Of a stretch of 51,540 nt of DNA, positions 1 through 9,136 are shown one piece after another; position 1 is the stretch's first letter; every line of letters starts with the position of its first letter. This DNA is from Nitrosomonas ureae. GTDB lineage: Bacteria > Pseudomonadota > Gammaproteobacteria > Burkholderiales > Nitrosomonadaceae. Made by a program: the position numbers and the translations under genes. Location: positions 1-51,540 of the forward strand of contig CAMCBD010000008.1 in the NCBI GenBank assembly GCA_945872825.1, written 5' to 3'. A model generated the notes under the pieces. The model worked only from the letters and a program-made list of their open reading frames with translations. It searched no databases and was not told where the DNA came from.

Positions 1-1
1 G

Positions 2-209
2 ATACATCACAGCGATCGAGGCAGCCAATATTTGTCGATTCGCTATACTGAACGTTTGGCGCAGTATCGAAGAAGTAGAATTTGCTACATTGGAATGGGT
101 GGATTGGTTCAACAATCGAAGACTGCTGGATGCAATCGGATATGTCCCATCGGCAGAATTTGAAAAGGCGTATTATCGCCAACAGGAAGAGTCAGCTGAT
201 GCAACTTGA
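2..209 (+). pseudogene. IS3-family transposase OrfB remnant (C-terminal part, internally deleted)
   Basis: Two pieces of an IS3-family integrase-core transposase lie in different frames. Bases 2-58 encode the block around the second catalytic Asp (HHSDRGSQY, then SIRYTERLA). From base 57 the frame changes and encodes the usual tail (WRSIEEVEF, WVDWFNNRRLL, YVPSAEFEKAYY), ending in TGA at 207-209. From knowledge of the family, roughly 35-40 residues between the blocks are missing, including the segment carrying the catalytic Glu, so the protein would be dead. The start lies beyond the window edge. The element is an IS51-like IS3 relative by its tail and terminal repeat. Confidence 0.85.
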
Positions 210-222
210 CTCAAGAAAACAT

Positions 223-247
223 GTCTCCGGAAATATCGGGGCGATTC
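223..247 (+). repeat. Probable right terminal inverted repeat of the IS3 remnant
   Basis: The 25 bases read tctccggaaatatcggggcg followed by attca. IS51-group elements of the IS3 family typically end in a sequence whose complement begins TGAACCGCCCCG; here the complement begins TGAATCGCCCCG. The IS30 coding homology on the other strand begins directly after this point, so base 247/248 is taken as the junction between the two elements. The assignment is from remembered family ends, not a comparison. Confidence 0.6.
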
Positions 248-1136
248 AGGGCGGTGATTAAGTCTATCAACAGCCCACTGTACTTGTTCCTCGGTAACAT
301 CCGTTAAATCCATATTCTTAGGGAAATACTGTCGTAGCAAACCATTGCTGTTCTCATTCAAGCCCTGCTCCCAGGAATGATAAGGGTATGCGAAGTAGAT
401 GTCTGTTTCCAGTTCTAAAGCGATAGTTTCATGTTCCTCAAATTCTTTGCCATTATCGAATGTCACGGTATGGCATTTGTGCTTGTAAAGACGCAATAGA
501 CTGTTGACCTTCTCAGTCACACCCTTGCTGTGTTTGCTGCGCAATTGGCCAGCCAAAACATAGCACGATTTCCTTTCTGCCAGCGTTACCAGTACACTCA
601 TATGGTTCTTGCCAATCACTGTATTACCTTCCCAATCGCCAATACGAACTCTCTGCTCAGCGATCTTCAGACGTTCATCAATGCTGACCCGGTTGCGGAT
701 GGTGCCACGACGCTCGAACCCACTTGCATAATAGCGCACTTGCGCCGTGGTTTCTGGCAGCGCAAAGCCGCCATAACTCACCCCTTGCCCGTTTGTCAGC
801 GTAAATGTACTGGTAGATGGTCTCATGACTTATTGACAATTCATTCTCCAATTCAAGTCGGCCTGACGCCTACTCGGGACTCATGTCCTGTCGAATCAGT
901 CCGTCTACCTTATTCCAAGCTTCCCGGTCCAATCCTTTGGCGTGGTTACATACTTGTTGGCGACGCTTCCTGCTTGGGACGCCATCCTCGTTGCCTCTAT
1001 TGCGTCTGAGTTCACGACAGACTGCGGATTTGTTCACACCAATTTCATTTGCAGTTTCTGTTTGATTAAACCACGCCTTCCGTAACCCGTATATCTGGTA
1101 TCGTTGCTCTTTGGTGAGCTGCTGGTAGTGATTCAT
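248..1136 (-). pseudogene. IS30-family transposase, multiply disrupted
   Basis: Starting at 1136 the minus strand encodes an IS30-type N-terminus (MNHYQQLTKEQRYQIYGL, helix-turn-helix around NEIGVNKSAVCRELRRNRG). The family motif SPEQxxGRL is interrupted by a TAG in place of Gln near 872. Reading continues (ISHETIYQYIYADKRA), then changes frame at least twice near 760-790 before the catalytic core (RIGDWEGNTVIGK, TFDNGKEF, FAYPYHSWEQGLNENSNGLLRQYFP) and LNHRP close to 250. The usual C-terminal end is cut off at the IS3 boundary. Nonsense codon, frameshifts and truncation together make this clearly non-functional. Confidence 0.9.
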
Positions 1137-1468
1137 CTGTGTTCCTTTTATTTGATCGTCTAAGAAACTCAGATGTCAACGCAGCTTGCCTCCTGTTAAT
1201 CTTATAAAAGTTGTACTTCAAACTTGAATCCGCCACTTAATAATTCAATTGATCAGCTAGATTATAGTTATCGATTCATTCAATCTATTAACTAACTACG
1301 CTACAAAATAGTCATAATAAATTGCCATTTTCATAAGGCTCTGATTTCATTAACCAGTATCTCATTTTGTTGATGGGTTGTAATATTTTTAGTCAGAATT
1401 CTGCACGATAGCCCCTAGCTTCTGTAATATTCCAGAGTTTTTATTTTCTCATTTTAACTATTTTAACA
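1137..1468. other. Intergenic region upstream of the IS30 remnant
   Basis: No gene is apparent. On the minus strand, AAAAGGA just before 1136 is a plausible ribosome binding site for the IS30 transposase. The stretch around 1200-1235 (complement attcaagtttgaagtacaac) sits where an IS30 left terminal repeat would be expected, but the right end is lost so the repeat cannot be confirmed. The remainder up to the thioredoxin-like gene is AT-rich and may hold its promoter. Confidence 0.4.
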
Positions 1469-2122
1469 ATGAATAATTACTTAATTTCTGATGTTACAGT
1501 TGATACTTGGGTACAAGGTGGCCCCATTTCTTTGGCCGATCTGGTTGGTTCGGTGGTTCTGATCGAGGTTTTCCAAGTGAATTGCCCAGGCTGTTTTATT
1601 TATTCATTACCCAGAGCCATTGATTTGCATGAGATATATCAGCAACTTGGATTGGTGGTGATCGGTCTGGCGACGGCATTTGAAGACTATGATAAAAATA
1701 CGCTCGAGAATTTACAGAAATTAGTTACAGCGGGCGAAGTGATCGGTGAGACGTTTAAGGCACTCAATCAACATGGCATGTTATCGCAAGGTAAGCTACC
1801 ATGGAAAATCCCTTTTGCCGTAGGCATGGATCGCGTCGTGGCGGAAACCGAGCCTGTTACCGACGAGCGAGTGCTGCGTTATGCAAGCGAATTTCTACCT
1901 GAATTTGAGAAATTTAGCGATGAACAAAAAAAATCCGTGTTACAACAAGTCAGGCATTATATGGAACAAAAATCTATGAAAGCTGAAACCTTCGAACGTT
2001 TTGTGCTGCAAGGAACGCCATCTTGTATTTTGTTCGATCGTAAGGGGCAGTTGAAAGATGTTTCGTTTGGCCAGATCGATTATAAACAGGCTATGGTTGA
2101 ACATTTTCTAGCGGAAAAATGA
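1469..2122 (+). CDS. Thioredoxin-like (redoxin/TlpA-type) protein
   Basis: A 217-residue protein with a thioredoxin-like fold pattern. The strand VVLIEVFQVNCPGC near residues 30-42 carries a CPGC pair in the place of the thioredoxin CxxC, followed by IYSLPRAIDLHEIYQQ and the strand LGLVVIGLATAF. Near the C-terminus VLQGTPSCILFDRKGQL resembles the conserved cis-Pro loop (GTPSCILF). There is no signal peptide, so it is expected in the cytoplasm, unlike classical TlpA/ResA. It stands alone between the IS remnants and a convergent HAD gene. A disulfide or peroxide-linked redox role is likely; the substrate is unknown. Start chosen at ATG 1469 because the fold begins immediately after it. Confidence 0.75.
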   Translation: MNNYLISDVTVDTWVQGGPISLADLVGSVVLIEVFQVNCPGCFIYSLPRAIDLHEIYQQLGLVVIGLATAFEDYDKNTLENLQKLVTAGEVIGETFKALNQHGMLSQGKLPWKIPFAVGMDRVVAETEPVTDERVLRYASEFLPEFEKFSDEQKKSVLQQVRHYMEQKSMKAETFERFVLQGTPSCILFDRKGQLKDVSFGQIDYKQAMVEHFLAEK

Positions 2123-2199
2123 TTTCTTATTTTGCTAAGATGAGTGTGCCTCGATAGACAGTGAGAATGGTCGGATACTTGAGAATCAATAACTTTCAA

Positions 2200-2847
2200 T
2201 TAGCCGGTTGCTAAAATTTTTTCGAGCCAAATTTCAAAAGCTTGGTGATCCTTCAAATCGTATTGCCAGCACTGAAAACTGAGTGCTTTACCCGATGCAA
2301 TGTTTTGTGGCTGATCATCGATGTAAATGGTTGATGCTGGATTAAACTGATAAGTTTTGATTGCGTATTGATAGATTGCAAATTCTGGTTTAAGAAAACC
2401 GATTTCGAATGACAATATTTTATGTTCAAAGTAAGAAAATTCGGGGTATGCAGTAAATATCCAGGGACAATGGATTGCATTGATATTTGAGATCAGAATC
2501 AATGCGTGATTATTGCTAGCAAGTTGACGAATACAGCGCCACATGGGTTCATTCGCGGTGAAAATTTGTTGCCAGGCTTGATAAAACTGTGGCAGTGAGG
2601 CATCGCTTTCGAAGATCTTCAGTGCCCAGTTCGCATAACTTTCTGGATCAATTAATCCGGCTTCTAATACATCTTTCTGCTCAAGTACTTGTTGAATACG
2701 TTCTTCGGGATTATTAATCCTTTCGGGTATTAATTTTACCAGTGATGATTCGAAATCAAAATCGAGTAGAACACGGCCAATATCAAACAAAAATGTTCTG
2801 GTGGGGGAGGCCCTGGGTCTTGATGCCTTGTTGCATGTTAGATTCAT
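2200..2847 (-). CDS. HAD-superfamily hydrolase (YihX-like)
   Basis: HAD fold with motif I FLFDIGRVLLDFD (nucleophile Asp in the DxG form common in YihX-like members), motif II Ser in ALILISNINA, motif III Lys in GFLKPEFAIY, and motif IV IYIDDQPQN. The helical cap lies between motifs I and II, suggesting a small phosphomonoester substrate; the exact substrate cannot be told. An upstream start at 2898 is possible, but it would place the first codons inside the terminator hairpin that follows the 6S RNA gene. ATG 2847, close before motif I, is therefore preferred. The protein is then 215 residues. It follows zapB-zapA-ssrS on the same strand. Confidence 0.75.
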   Translation of the reverse strand: MNLTCNKASRPRASPTRTFLFDIGRVLLDFDFESSLVKLIPERINNPEERIQQVLEQKDVLEAGLIDPESYANWALKIFESDASLPQFYQAWQQIFTANEPMWRCIRQLASNNHALILISNINAIHCPWIFTAYPEFSYFEHKILSFEIGFLKPEFAIYQYAIKTYQFNPASTIYIDDQPQNIASGKALSFQCWQYDLKDHQAFEIWLEKILATG

Positions 2848-2876
2848 TGTGAAGTAAGTAGCAAACGGAAAACTAA

Positions 2877-2912
2877 AAGGACAAGAAACGTTTAACAAAC
2901 ATTTCTTGTCCT
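2877..2912 (-). terminator. Rho-independent terminator after 6S RNA
   Basis: On the minus strand, aggacaagaaa pairs with tttcttgtcct around an AT-rich loop, followed by a T-rich run (ttttagtttt). It lies directly after the predicted 3' end of the 6S RNA and before the HAD gene. The stem is essentially perfect, 11 bp. Confidence 0.85.
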
Positions 2913-2920
2913 GTAATAGC

Positions 2921-3094
2921 TCCCCACATATGCCGTCAGATCTTCATCTTGAACCATGAGGTCCAAGGCGGTTGCTTCACGGATACATCAGGCACATCCA
3001 GTATATCGGTGCGCACAACAGTATCACTAAAGTCCACAACCATTTTCTAATACTTGGTTCAAAGAATATAGATCTTAACAAACACCGCAGGGAT
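2921..3094 (-). ncRNA. ssrS: 6S RNA
   Basis: 6S RNA binds and sequesters the sigma70 RNA polymerase holoenzyme. The minus strand 3' half carries the hallmark series CTTGGACC, GGTTCAAGATGAAG, then TGACGGCA, matching the conserved CTTGAACC ... GGTTCAAG ... GGCGGCA order of proteobacterial 6S RNA. The ends TCCCTGCGGTGT (5') and GTGGGGA (3') can form the closing stem. The gene lies immediately downstream of zapA, its conserved position in proteobacteria, and is followed by a strong terminator. Ends are estimated from the closing stem and may be off by several bases. Confidence 0.85.
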
Positions 3095-3116
3095 AAACTT
3101 TATTTGCACAACAGTT

Positions 3117-3416
3117 CTAACTTTCTGTCTTGATCATTACTTCATCAACTTTCTTCTTCAACGAGTTAATTCTACGCCTAAACTCATTCATGTCAAAGCC
3201 AGTTCCATTACGTAGCATAAGTAATTCATGCGCGATACTCAGTGCTGCAATAATTGCAATACGATCAGAATCAATAACTTTGCCTTCTGCTTTGATTTCT
3301 TGAATCTTTCTGTCTAAGTAAGCAGCTGCAAGTTGAATTTCTTCTCGCTCTTCATCGGGGCAAGTAACACAAAATTCACGCCCCATGATATCGAGATTCA
3401 GCGGTTTATTGTTCAT
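3117..3416 (-). CDS. zapA: Cell division protein ZapA
   Basis: ZapA bundles FtsZ protofilaments at the division ring. The 99-residue length is normal. The N-terminal domain shows LDIMGREFCVTCPDEEREEIQLAAAYLDRKIQEI, a typical ZapA beta-sheet/helix head, and SDRIAIIAALSIAHELL forms the start of the dimerising helix, followed by a coiled coil of Arg/Lys-rich heptads. It overlaps the end of the zapB-like gene by 11 bases, so the two are translationally coupled, and the 6S RNA gene follows. Confidence 0.92.
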   Translation of the reverse strand: MNNKPLNLDIMGREFCVTCPDEEREEIQLAAAYLDRKIQEIKAEGKVIDSDRIAIIAALSIAHELLMLRNGTGFDMNEFRRRINSLKKKVDEVMIKTES

Positions 3417-3606
3417 TATCTGGAATATTTAGAAGTAACGTCTCAAGCCGATCAACTGCAACATGTATTTTTTCATTTAATTTTTTACATTGGGCGTGCG
3501 AATCTGCAAGTTCCTCACGTAACTTTTTATTTTCTATGCAGGTATCCTGATACAAGCGTAAAAGCAGAAAAACTTTTTCTTCTAAAGATTTCAGTTCTGT
3601 TTCCAT
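3406..3606 (-). CDS. zapB: ZapB-like coiled-coil cell division protein
   Basis: A 66-residue, almost entirely coiled-coil protein (ETELKSLEEKVFLLLRLYQ, then KKLREELADSH, KKLNEKIHVAVDRLETLLLNIP). Size, heptad pattern and position directly before zapA match the short ZapB-like or TIGR02449-type proteins of proteobacteria, which join the Z-ring through ZapA. The function is inferred mainly from the overlap with zapA; sequence identity in coiled coils is weak evidence by itself. Confidence 0.7.
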   Translation of the reverse strand: METELKSLEEKVFLLLRLYQDTCIENKKLREELADSHAQCKKLNEKIHVAVDRLETLLLNIPDNEQ

Positions 3607-3739
3607 GGAGACACTACTTTCCGAACTATTAAAAGGCTAATGAGTAACCAAATTTTAAATTCTGTTGACGTGCCTCAGTACTTGATCGCATTCGCGATGA
3701 TTGTTTTTGTTTTATGAAAGTACAGTGCCTGTTTACTAT

Positions 3740-3985
3740 TTATAGTTTGAGATGAGTGCCATCACAAAAAAGAGTATTGCTGGTTTTCTTGCAAGTACAT
3801 AACCAAGCCGTTTTATTCTCACTAACGCTGAATTTTTTGGGTGTGAATTCGGTATTCTTATGTGAATCATCGCAAAAAGGCTGGGATTTGCTCTGGCCGC
3901 AAGTGCACCAATAGTAGTCTTTGCCTGATTCAAGCTTGACTTCAATGGGTGAGAAAGATTGTCCTGTATTCGAAGATTGATTCAT
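3740..3985 (-). CDS. Tandem CDGSH iron-sulfur domain protein
   Basis: An 81-residue protein with two mitoNEET-type motifs: CTCGQSKSQPFCDDSH and CTCKKTSNTLFCDGTH. Each gives the 3 Cys + 1 His ligand set of a [2Fe-2S] cluster, the first with Asp in place of the usual Gly. The protein is soluble, with no membrane anchor. ATG 3985 is preferred to an in-frame GTG at 3994, as neither has a clear Shine-Dalgarno and the ATG is closer to the domain. A redox or cluster-transfer role is likely; partners are unknown. It is monocistronic between zapB and zipA. Confidence 0.88.
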   Translation of the reverse strand: MNQSSNTGQSFSPIEVKLESGKDYYWCTCGQSKSQPFCDDSHKNTEFTPKKFSVSENKTAWLCTCKKTSNTLFCDGTHLKL

Positions 3986-4229
3986 TGTTATCACTTTATC
4001 GAGGAAGGTGTAGTATTAATCATCTAATTAAAACATGCTACTGCGATTTATAATTAGTTCTCATACCAAATCAGCATATTTATCATCCGCATAGCCTGTC
4101 ATTTGCAATTTCTTCTAAACAATATTTCCTAACCACTCGTTACAGAATAAATTTATTAAGACGGGTTGTTGCCCTGATAGCGATTACGGATGCTTAAGTA
4201 TTTATCTTTAATTTTTTAGTAAAAATTTT

Positions 4230-5414
4230 TTATACAAATAATCTCAAAGCACTTGGGCTACCTGCATCAATATGATTCTTTTTCATCGAAGTTTGTATCT
4301 CAATTAATTGTTGTTTACTTCTAAGGATTCCGCTATCACTTAATGGAACCCGATTATCATCGACCATAATCCCGCCAAGCGTATTGGAGAAAATCTTTGC
4401 CAAGTGAGTCATTTGGTCAAACACCCTTTCTCCATGCGCAACTCTCGGAACATCCAACAGGAACGTTACACCGTGTGTTGTGAGTGATTTTATGTTATCG
4501 GGCAAGAATGGAAGTGATTCATAATTGTTGAGTGTGAACAGTACATTATTATTATCATCGCGATATTTGAAAATCCCTTCCGATTCGAGCCGGAACCCAG
4601 ACGCTTCTGCTAATGCACGAATTTTTGTGCCAACAAATGCGCCGTCATCTTTACTAATGATATTAATGCCTATCATAACATCCACTTCAGCGCAGAATTT
4701 ATCAAGTATTACGGCTTTTTCATGCGTACTGACAATGTCTGGGCACTCTGCTGTAGCATGTACTTGCGATGCAAAATCTAGTACCAAATCCCTGAACTTG
4801 GATAAATTAACTTCACTAATAGGGCCAGCTCTATCAGCAAGCTGTAAGCAGCCTCTTAAATGACTGTAGCCATCACTGTCGACATTGGATTCATTGGTGA
4901 TTTCTTCCCAAGAATCGTTTTTATCGCGCTGACCCAGCCAGTAAACAGGTTTCCCGAAGTCAAATTTTCTTTGCAGCAGTTTGGCGATATAGGTATTGGC
5001 AATAACCGATTCTGATCGAACGTTGATAACGTAATTTGTATTGCTGTCGTAATCTAAAATGGGTGAGATGGTAGATGAATTTGTAACGGCGCTGGTTGAA
5101 ATATTGACAAGGTTGCTAGCTGGTGATCTTGCCGGTGATTTCTTTGATTCAATGGGGGGTAATTCGGTTTGAATAAAAGAATCGAAAGGCATATCTGGCG
5201 GCGTTTTATTGAATTTTGGTTCAATACGTTGAAAGTTTTCTTCAGAATTATGAGTATCTAAAAGAATATCATCGTGTTTATGATCAAACGCGGCTTGTAC
5301 TTTACGCCGGTAACGCAGTTGTTGTAGCCAATTGAAGACAGCAACACCGGCAATAACTAGTATGCCAATGATAATCAAGCTTATTTGCAAGTCACTCATA
5401 TTCAATATCTCCAT
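4230..5414 (-). CDS. zipA: Cell division protein ZipA
   Basis: ZipA anchors FtsZ to the inner membrane. A single N-terminal transmembrane helix (ISLIIIGILVIAGVAVFNWL, about residues 12-31) is followed by a basic stretch (RYRRK), a variable linker and a C-terminal globular domain from about residue 200. That domain has ILDKFCAEVDVMIGINI and LFTLNNYESLPFL, and GVTFLLDVPRVAHGERVFDQM fits the FtsZ-binding fold. It follows smc on the same strand, the usual betaproteobacterial order smc-zipA; the ligA gene that often comes next is absent here. A second ATG at 5399 is an alternative start, while AGGAGG lies just before 5414. Confidence 0.88.
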   Translation of the reverse strand: MEILNMSDLQISLIIIGILVIAGVAVFNWLQQLRYRRKVQAAFDHKHDDILLDTHNSEENFQRIEPKFNKTPPDMPFDSFIQTELPPIESKKSPARSPASNLVNISTSAVTNSSTISPILDYDSNTNYVINVRSESVIANTYIAKLLQRKFDFGKPVYWLGQRDKNDSWEEITNESNVDSDGYSHLRGCLQLADRAGPISEVNLSKFRDLVLDFASQVHATAECPDIVSTHEKAVILDKFCAEVDVMIGINIISKDDGAFVGTKIRALAEASGFRLESEGIFKYRDDNNNVLFTLNNYESLPFLPDNIKSLTTHGVTFLLDVPRVAHGERVFDQMTHLAKIFSNTLGGIMVDDNRVPLSDSGILRSKQQLIEIQTSMKKNHIDAGSPSALRLFV

Positions 5415-5500
5415 AATACCTCCTTGCTATCTCCTAAAAATACCGTTATGCAAAGCACAGATATCAGATTATGTCAGTTTTATACGTTCAACTACAATCA

Positions 5501-8500
5501 CTAGATCACAGGTTGTTCATTCCGCTTTCCCAATTTAATGGCATCAGCGAGATCAACAGCCACAATTCTTGATACCCCTTGTTCTTGCATTGTAACGCCT
5601 ATTAATCGTTGTGCCATCTCCATGGTTATTTTATTATGACTAATAAACAGGAATTGTGTTTGTTGCGCCATATTTTTTACTAACTCACAAAAGCGTCCAG
5701 TATTGCTGTCATCGAGTGGTGCATCTACTTCATCCAGCAAGCAGAACGGTGCCGGATTTAACCGGAATAAAGAAAAGATCAGTGCCAATGCAGTGAGGGC
5801 TTTTTCTCCACCCGATAATAAGTGAATAGAGCTGTTCTTTTTCCCTGGCGGTTGCGCCGTCAATAATAAACCGTCATCGGGCACCTTATCATCACAAAAT
5901 TCAAGCCGGGCTTTTCCACCGGTAAAAATAACCGGAAAAATCTCGCTTAAATAAGTATTGACCAACGTAAAAGTTTCTTGCAAGCGCAATTGAGTGTCTC
6001 GATCTATTTGCTGGATAGCATTCTCCAGAGTTGCAATGGCTGTATTGATATCCTGTAACTGATTCAGTAAACTGGTTTCACGTGCGCGAGCAATCTCCAG
6101 CTCATCTAAAGCGGCAAGATTAACCGTTCCTAACGTAGCAATCTCTGCATTAGCTTTATGAATCTCTGATTGTAATGCAGCAATATCTTTTTTCTCTGAT
6201 AAGGGTAACAATTGTTTCGTGTCAACGTTAGCATTACTGATCAGTTCATCAAATTGGCTAATTGCAATATTGGCCGCTTGTTCCTTGAGTCGAGTTTGAT
6301 TGATGGCATCTCGTAATACATGCGATTTTTGTTCTGATGCCATGCGGGTATTTTCAATTTCACGTAAATAGCGTGCAGTATCCTCGACTTCTTGACGCGC
6401 CTGTGAGGTTGATTGTTCAATCGATTTGCGTTGTATCTGAGCAGCCTCTAATTGTTTATTGAAGGGAGTTTCATCAAAACCATCTTTTTCTTTGAGCAAA
6501 TCGGCATGATTCTCTGTTAATTTTTGCAAATCGTCATCAATAGATTTTACGCTAAGTTCAATTTCATTAATTTTACTCTGACAAGTCTTGACATGAAAGG
6601 CAATCTCCTGCATTTCCTTTGTTGATTGCTGAATGTCTTGCCGTTGACTGATGAGTAAACGATCGGCTGCCTCCCAAGCTAGCTGAACCTGTTGTACATT
6701 TTCTTTAGACGTATCAATTTGCTCCAGATTCTTTGTTACTCTTGTTTTCGCTGATCCTTGTAACGAAACCTCGTTGACGAGTGCCTGCTTGATTTCAATC
6801 AATTCAGAATTGATCTGGTCATTGCGATGAGTGCTGCGCTCATTAATTTGTGAGAGCTTTACTATCTCAAGTTGTAACTGATGCCAACGTTGCTGTATTT
6901 TTTTGCTATTCTCTTTAATTATCTGGAGGGTACGATTAAATTCAGAACACTGTTGTTCAGCTTCTACTAGAAAACTATGCTGATGATGGAGTAGAAATTC
7001 AATCTGATCAATTTCTTTTTGTAAATTGGTAAGTTCTTGTCGTCTGGACAGAACGCCGTGTAATTGAGAATCAGGTGCATAAAAAGTGAAACTGTTGCGT
7101 GTGATTATATGCCCTTGCCGTGTTACCAGCATTTCTCCTGAGTTTAGCATGGATCTTTTGTTGAGACCCGTTTGAACGTCATCTATCACATAAACCATGC
7201 TTAACCAGTCCTCTAGCACAGATCGGGTTTCGCGCTGATTTGCTATGACATAGTCAAGCAGTCTTTCACAGTTTATGTGGTTAATTATTGATTGATGATC
7301 AGTATCTGCGGTTGCTCGGGTTTGTTCAAAAATGGCCCATTTCCCAGGCGGCACCTCATCAATCCAGCTCCGGATACTATCCAATTGCTCAAATTCGATA
7401 CTATTGAGCCACTCGCGCAAAACTGCTTCCAAAGCATTTTCCCATTCGGGCTGGATTTGTATTTTTTGCCATAAGCGAGGTAAAGCATCCAATTGCCGTT
7501 TGCTTAGCCAAGCAGTTAAATCCTGACTGTTTTCCAGTTCTTGTTGTAGATTCTGCAATGCGTTAAAGCGGGCTGTTGCCTGCGATAATGTATGTTGCAG
7601 TTCTTGAATTTTGTTGGTTATTTGCTGTTTAAACTGGGTTGCCGCTACTAATTGATTTTCTATATCCTGATGTTTGCGGTTTTCTTCATTCAATGCATAT
7701 TCTGCTTGATCCATTTCTAACTGTTGTTCAGTTAATCTGGATGGATCAATGGATATAAGTTCACTCTTCTCCTTCAATAAACGGGTATATCGCGCTTCAA
7801 GCTGCTGGATATTTTTTTCGGCATGGGAAATGTGGCTGTATTCAAGTTGATTAGCCTGTTCGGTTAGAAGAAGATTGTGCCGACATCTGTTTAATTTTGC
7901 TTGGCAAGCGAGAGAGTTCGCTTCAATGATAGGAAATTTTTTGCTTCCTTCATCATTCTTGATGATACTTTGTTGATGATTCAATTCCGCTTTCGTTCTT
8001 TCCCGACGCCAATACGCTAGGTTTTCTAATTTAACTTTTCTTAATTCATTGTTTCTTTCCAGCTGATTTTCAGCTTCCTGAATTTGGTGTGTTAAACGGT
8101 CAATTGTGTTTCTCAGGTAATTTATCTCTTGCTTCAGGCGTCCTATTTCAGCATCGGTAGCATACAATTGTCCTTGTAATTGGAGCAGTTTGTCATTGAC
8201 GGTATATTCTTTTATTCGGTTTTTTTCATATTCTCTTTCTGCATTGTGTTGATTCGTTAGCGCGATCTTCAATTCGGTTTCAAGTACTTGAATTTCATTT
8301 TCTGCATGCGTTCGTTGATCAATTGCCTCGGTTCTCCGCTGTAGCCACAATATAGATTGTGATCTCTGCAATTTCTCTTGCAATGATTGATATTGCTGGG
8401 CGATTTTTGCCTGAATTTCGAGATGTTGCAGCTGAGATTTTAATTCCTGACAAATATCTTCTAAGCGCGTGAGATTTTTCCGAGTTTCTACAAGGTGCAA

Positions 8501-9043
8501 GAAAGTTTCCTGTCTTCTTTCCCGATATTGGGAGATTCCCGCGGCTTCCTCCAGGAAATTTCTTAATTCTTGTGGTTTTGCCTCAATAATCCGTGAGATC
8601 ATGCCTTGCTCAATAATTGCATAACCTCGACCTCCGACTCCAGTGCCCAGGAAAAGATCGTAAATATCACGCCGCCGTACTTGCAGGTTATTAATATAAT
8701 AACTTGAGATACCATCGCGCTGAAGCACGCGTTTAATAGCGATTTCTGCATAACTAGACCATTGTCCGGTTATTTTTCTGAGGTGATTGTCAAAAACTAT
8801 TTCAACACTGGCGCGCCCAACAGCTTTCCGGTTATCTGATCCGGCGAAAATAACATCTTGCATCGAGTCTCCTCGTAAAGCAGATGCTTTGGATTCACCC
8901 AGAACCCATCGTACCGCATCAATAATATTTGATTTTCCACAGCCATTGGGTCCCACGATACCTACTAGATCTTGGGATACAGAAATTACAGTTGGATCGA
9001 CGAATGATTTGAAGCCGGCGAGTTTGATATGGGCTAAGCGCAA
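5501..9043 (-). CDS. smc: Chromosome segregation protein SMC
   Basis: The 1180 residues match full-length bacterial SMC. Walker A GPNGCGKSN lies at residues 31-39; two long coiled-coil arms flank a hinge around residues 500-650; the ABC signature LSGGEK is near 1076 and Walker B CLLDEVDAPLDD near 1100. SMC forms a ring with ScpA/ScpB that compacts and resolves newly replicated chromosomes. It is divergently transcribed from queF across about 90 bp that must hold both promoters, and zipA follows it. Confidence 0.97.
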   Translation of the reverse strand: MRLAHIKLAGFKSFVDPTVISVSQDLVGIVGPNGCGKSNIIDAVRWVLGESKASALRGDSMQDVIFAGSDNRKAVGRASVEIVFDNHLRKITGQWSSYAEIAIKRVLQRDGISSYYINNLQVRRRDIYDLFLGTGVGGRGYAIIEQGMISRIIEAKPQELRNFLEEAAGISQYRERRQETFLHLVETRKNLTRLEDICQELKSQLQHLEIQAKIAQQYQSLQEKLQRSQSILWLQRRTEAIDQRTHAENEIQVLETELKIALTNQHNAEREYEKNRIKEYTVNDKLLQLQGQLYATDAEIGRLKQEINYLRNTIDRLTHQIQEAENQLERNNELRKVKLENLAYWRRERTKAELNHQQSIIKNDEGSKKFPIIEANSLACQAKLNRCRHNLLLTEQANQLEYSHISHAEKNIQQLEARYTRLLKEKSELISIDPSRLTEQQLEMDQAEYALNEENRKHQDIENQLVAATQFKQQITNKIQELQHTLSQATARFNALQNLQQELENSQDLTAWLSKRQLDALPRLWQKIQIQPEWENALEAVLREWLNSIEFEQLDSIRSWIDEVPPGKWAIFEQTRATADTDHQSIINHINCERLLDYVIANQRETRSVLEDWLSMVYVIDDVQTGLNKRSMLNSGEMLVTRQGHIITRNSFTFYAPDSQLHGVLSRRQELTNLQKEIDQIEFLLHHQHSFLVEAEQQCSEFNRTLQIIKENSKKIQQRWHQLQLEIVKLSQINERSTHRNDQINSELIEIKQALVNEVSLQGSAKTRVTKNLEQIDTSKENVQQVQLAWEAADRLLISQRQDIQQSTKEMQEIAFHVKTCQSKINEIELSVKSIDDDLQKLTENHADLLKEKDGFDETPFNKQLEAAQIQRKSIEQSTSQARQEVEDTARYLREIENTRMASEQKSHVLRDAINQTRLKEQAANIAISQFDELISNANVDTKQLLPLSEKKDIAALQSEIHKANAEIATLGTVNLAALDELEIARARETSLLNQLQDINTAIATLENAIQQIDRDTQLRLQETFTLVNTYLSEIFPVIFTGGKARLEFCDDKVPDDGLLLTAQPPGKKNSSIHLLSGGEKALTALALIFSLFRLNPAPFCLLDEVDAPLDDSNTGRFCELVKNMAQQTQFLFISHNKITMEMAQRLIGVTMQEQGVSRIVAVDLADAIKLGKRNEQPVI

Positions 9044-9136
9044 TTTCTGTTTACGAGATAGGGCAGTTATAATAGAGGAAGCGCACAGCGCAAACTATTT
9101 ATTGTAACTGAATTAATTTAAACATGAGCATGAAGA

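Noticed and set aside
530-1065. Plus-strand open frames opposite the IS30 transposase
   Set aside because: They are the reverse side of transposase coding sequence, with Cys/Arg-rich low-complexity translations.
2848-2898. N-terminal extension of the HAD hydrolase
   Set aside because: The added 17 codons overlap the terminator hairpin of 6S RNA and encode an unrelated hydrophobic stretch.
3736-3945. Second frame overlapping the CDGSH gene
   Set aside because: It has no domain pattern, and the CDGSH frame has two full metal-binding motifs.
7285-7526. Open frames inside smc on both strands
   Set aside because: They lie in the coiled-coil and hinge coding DNA of an intact smc and carry no recognisable motifs or ribosome sites.
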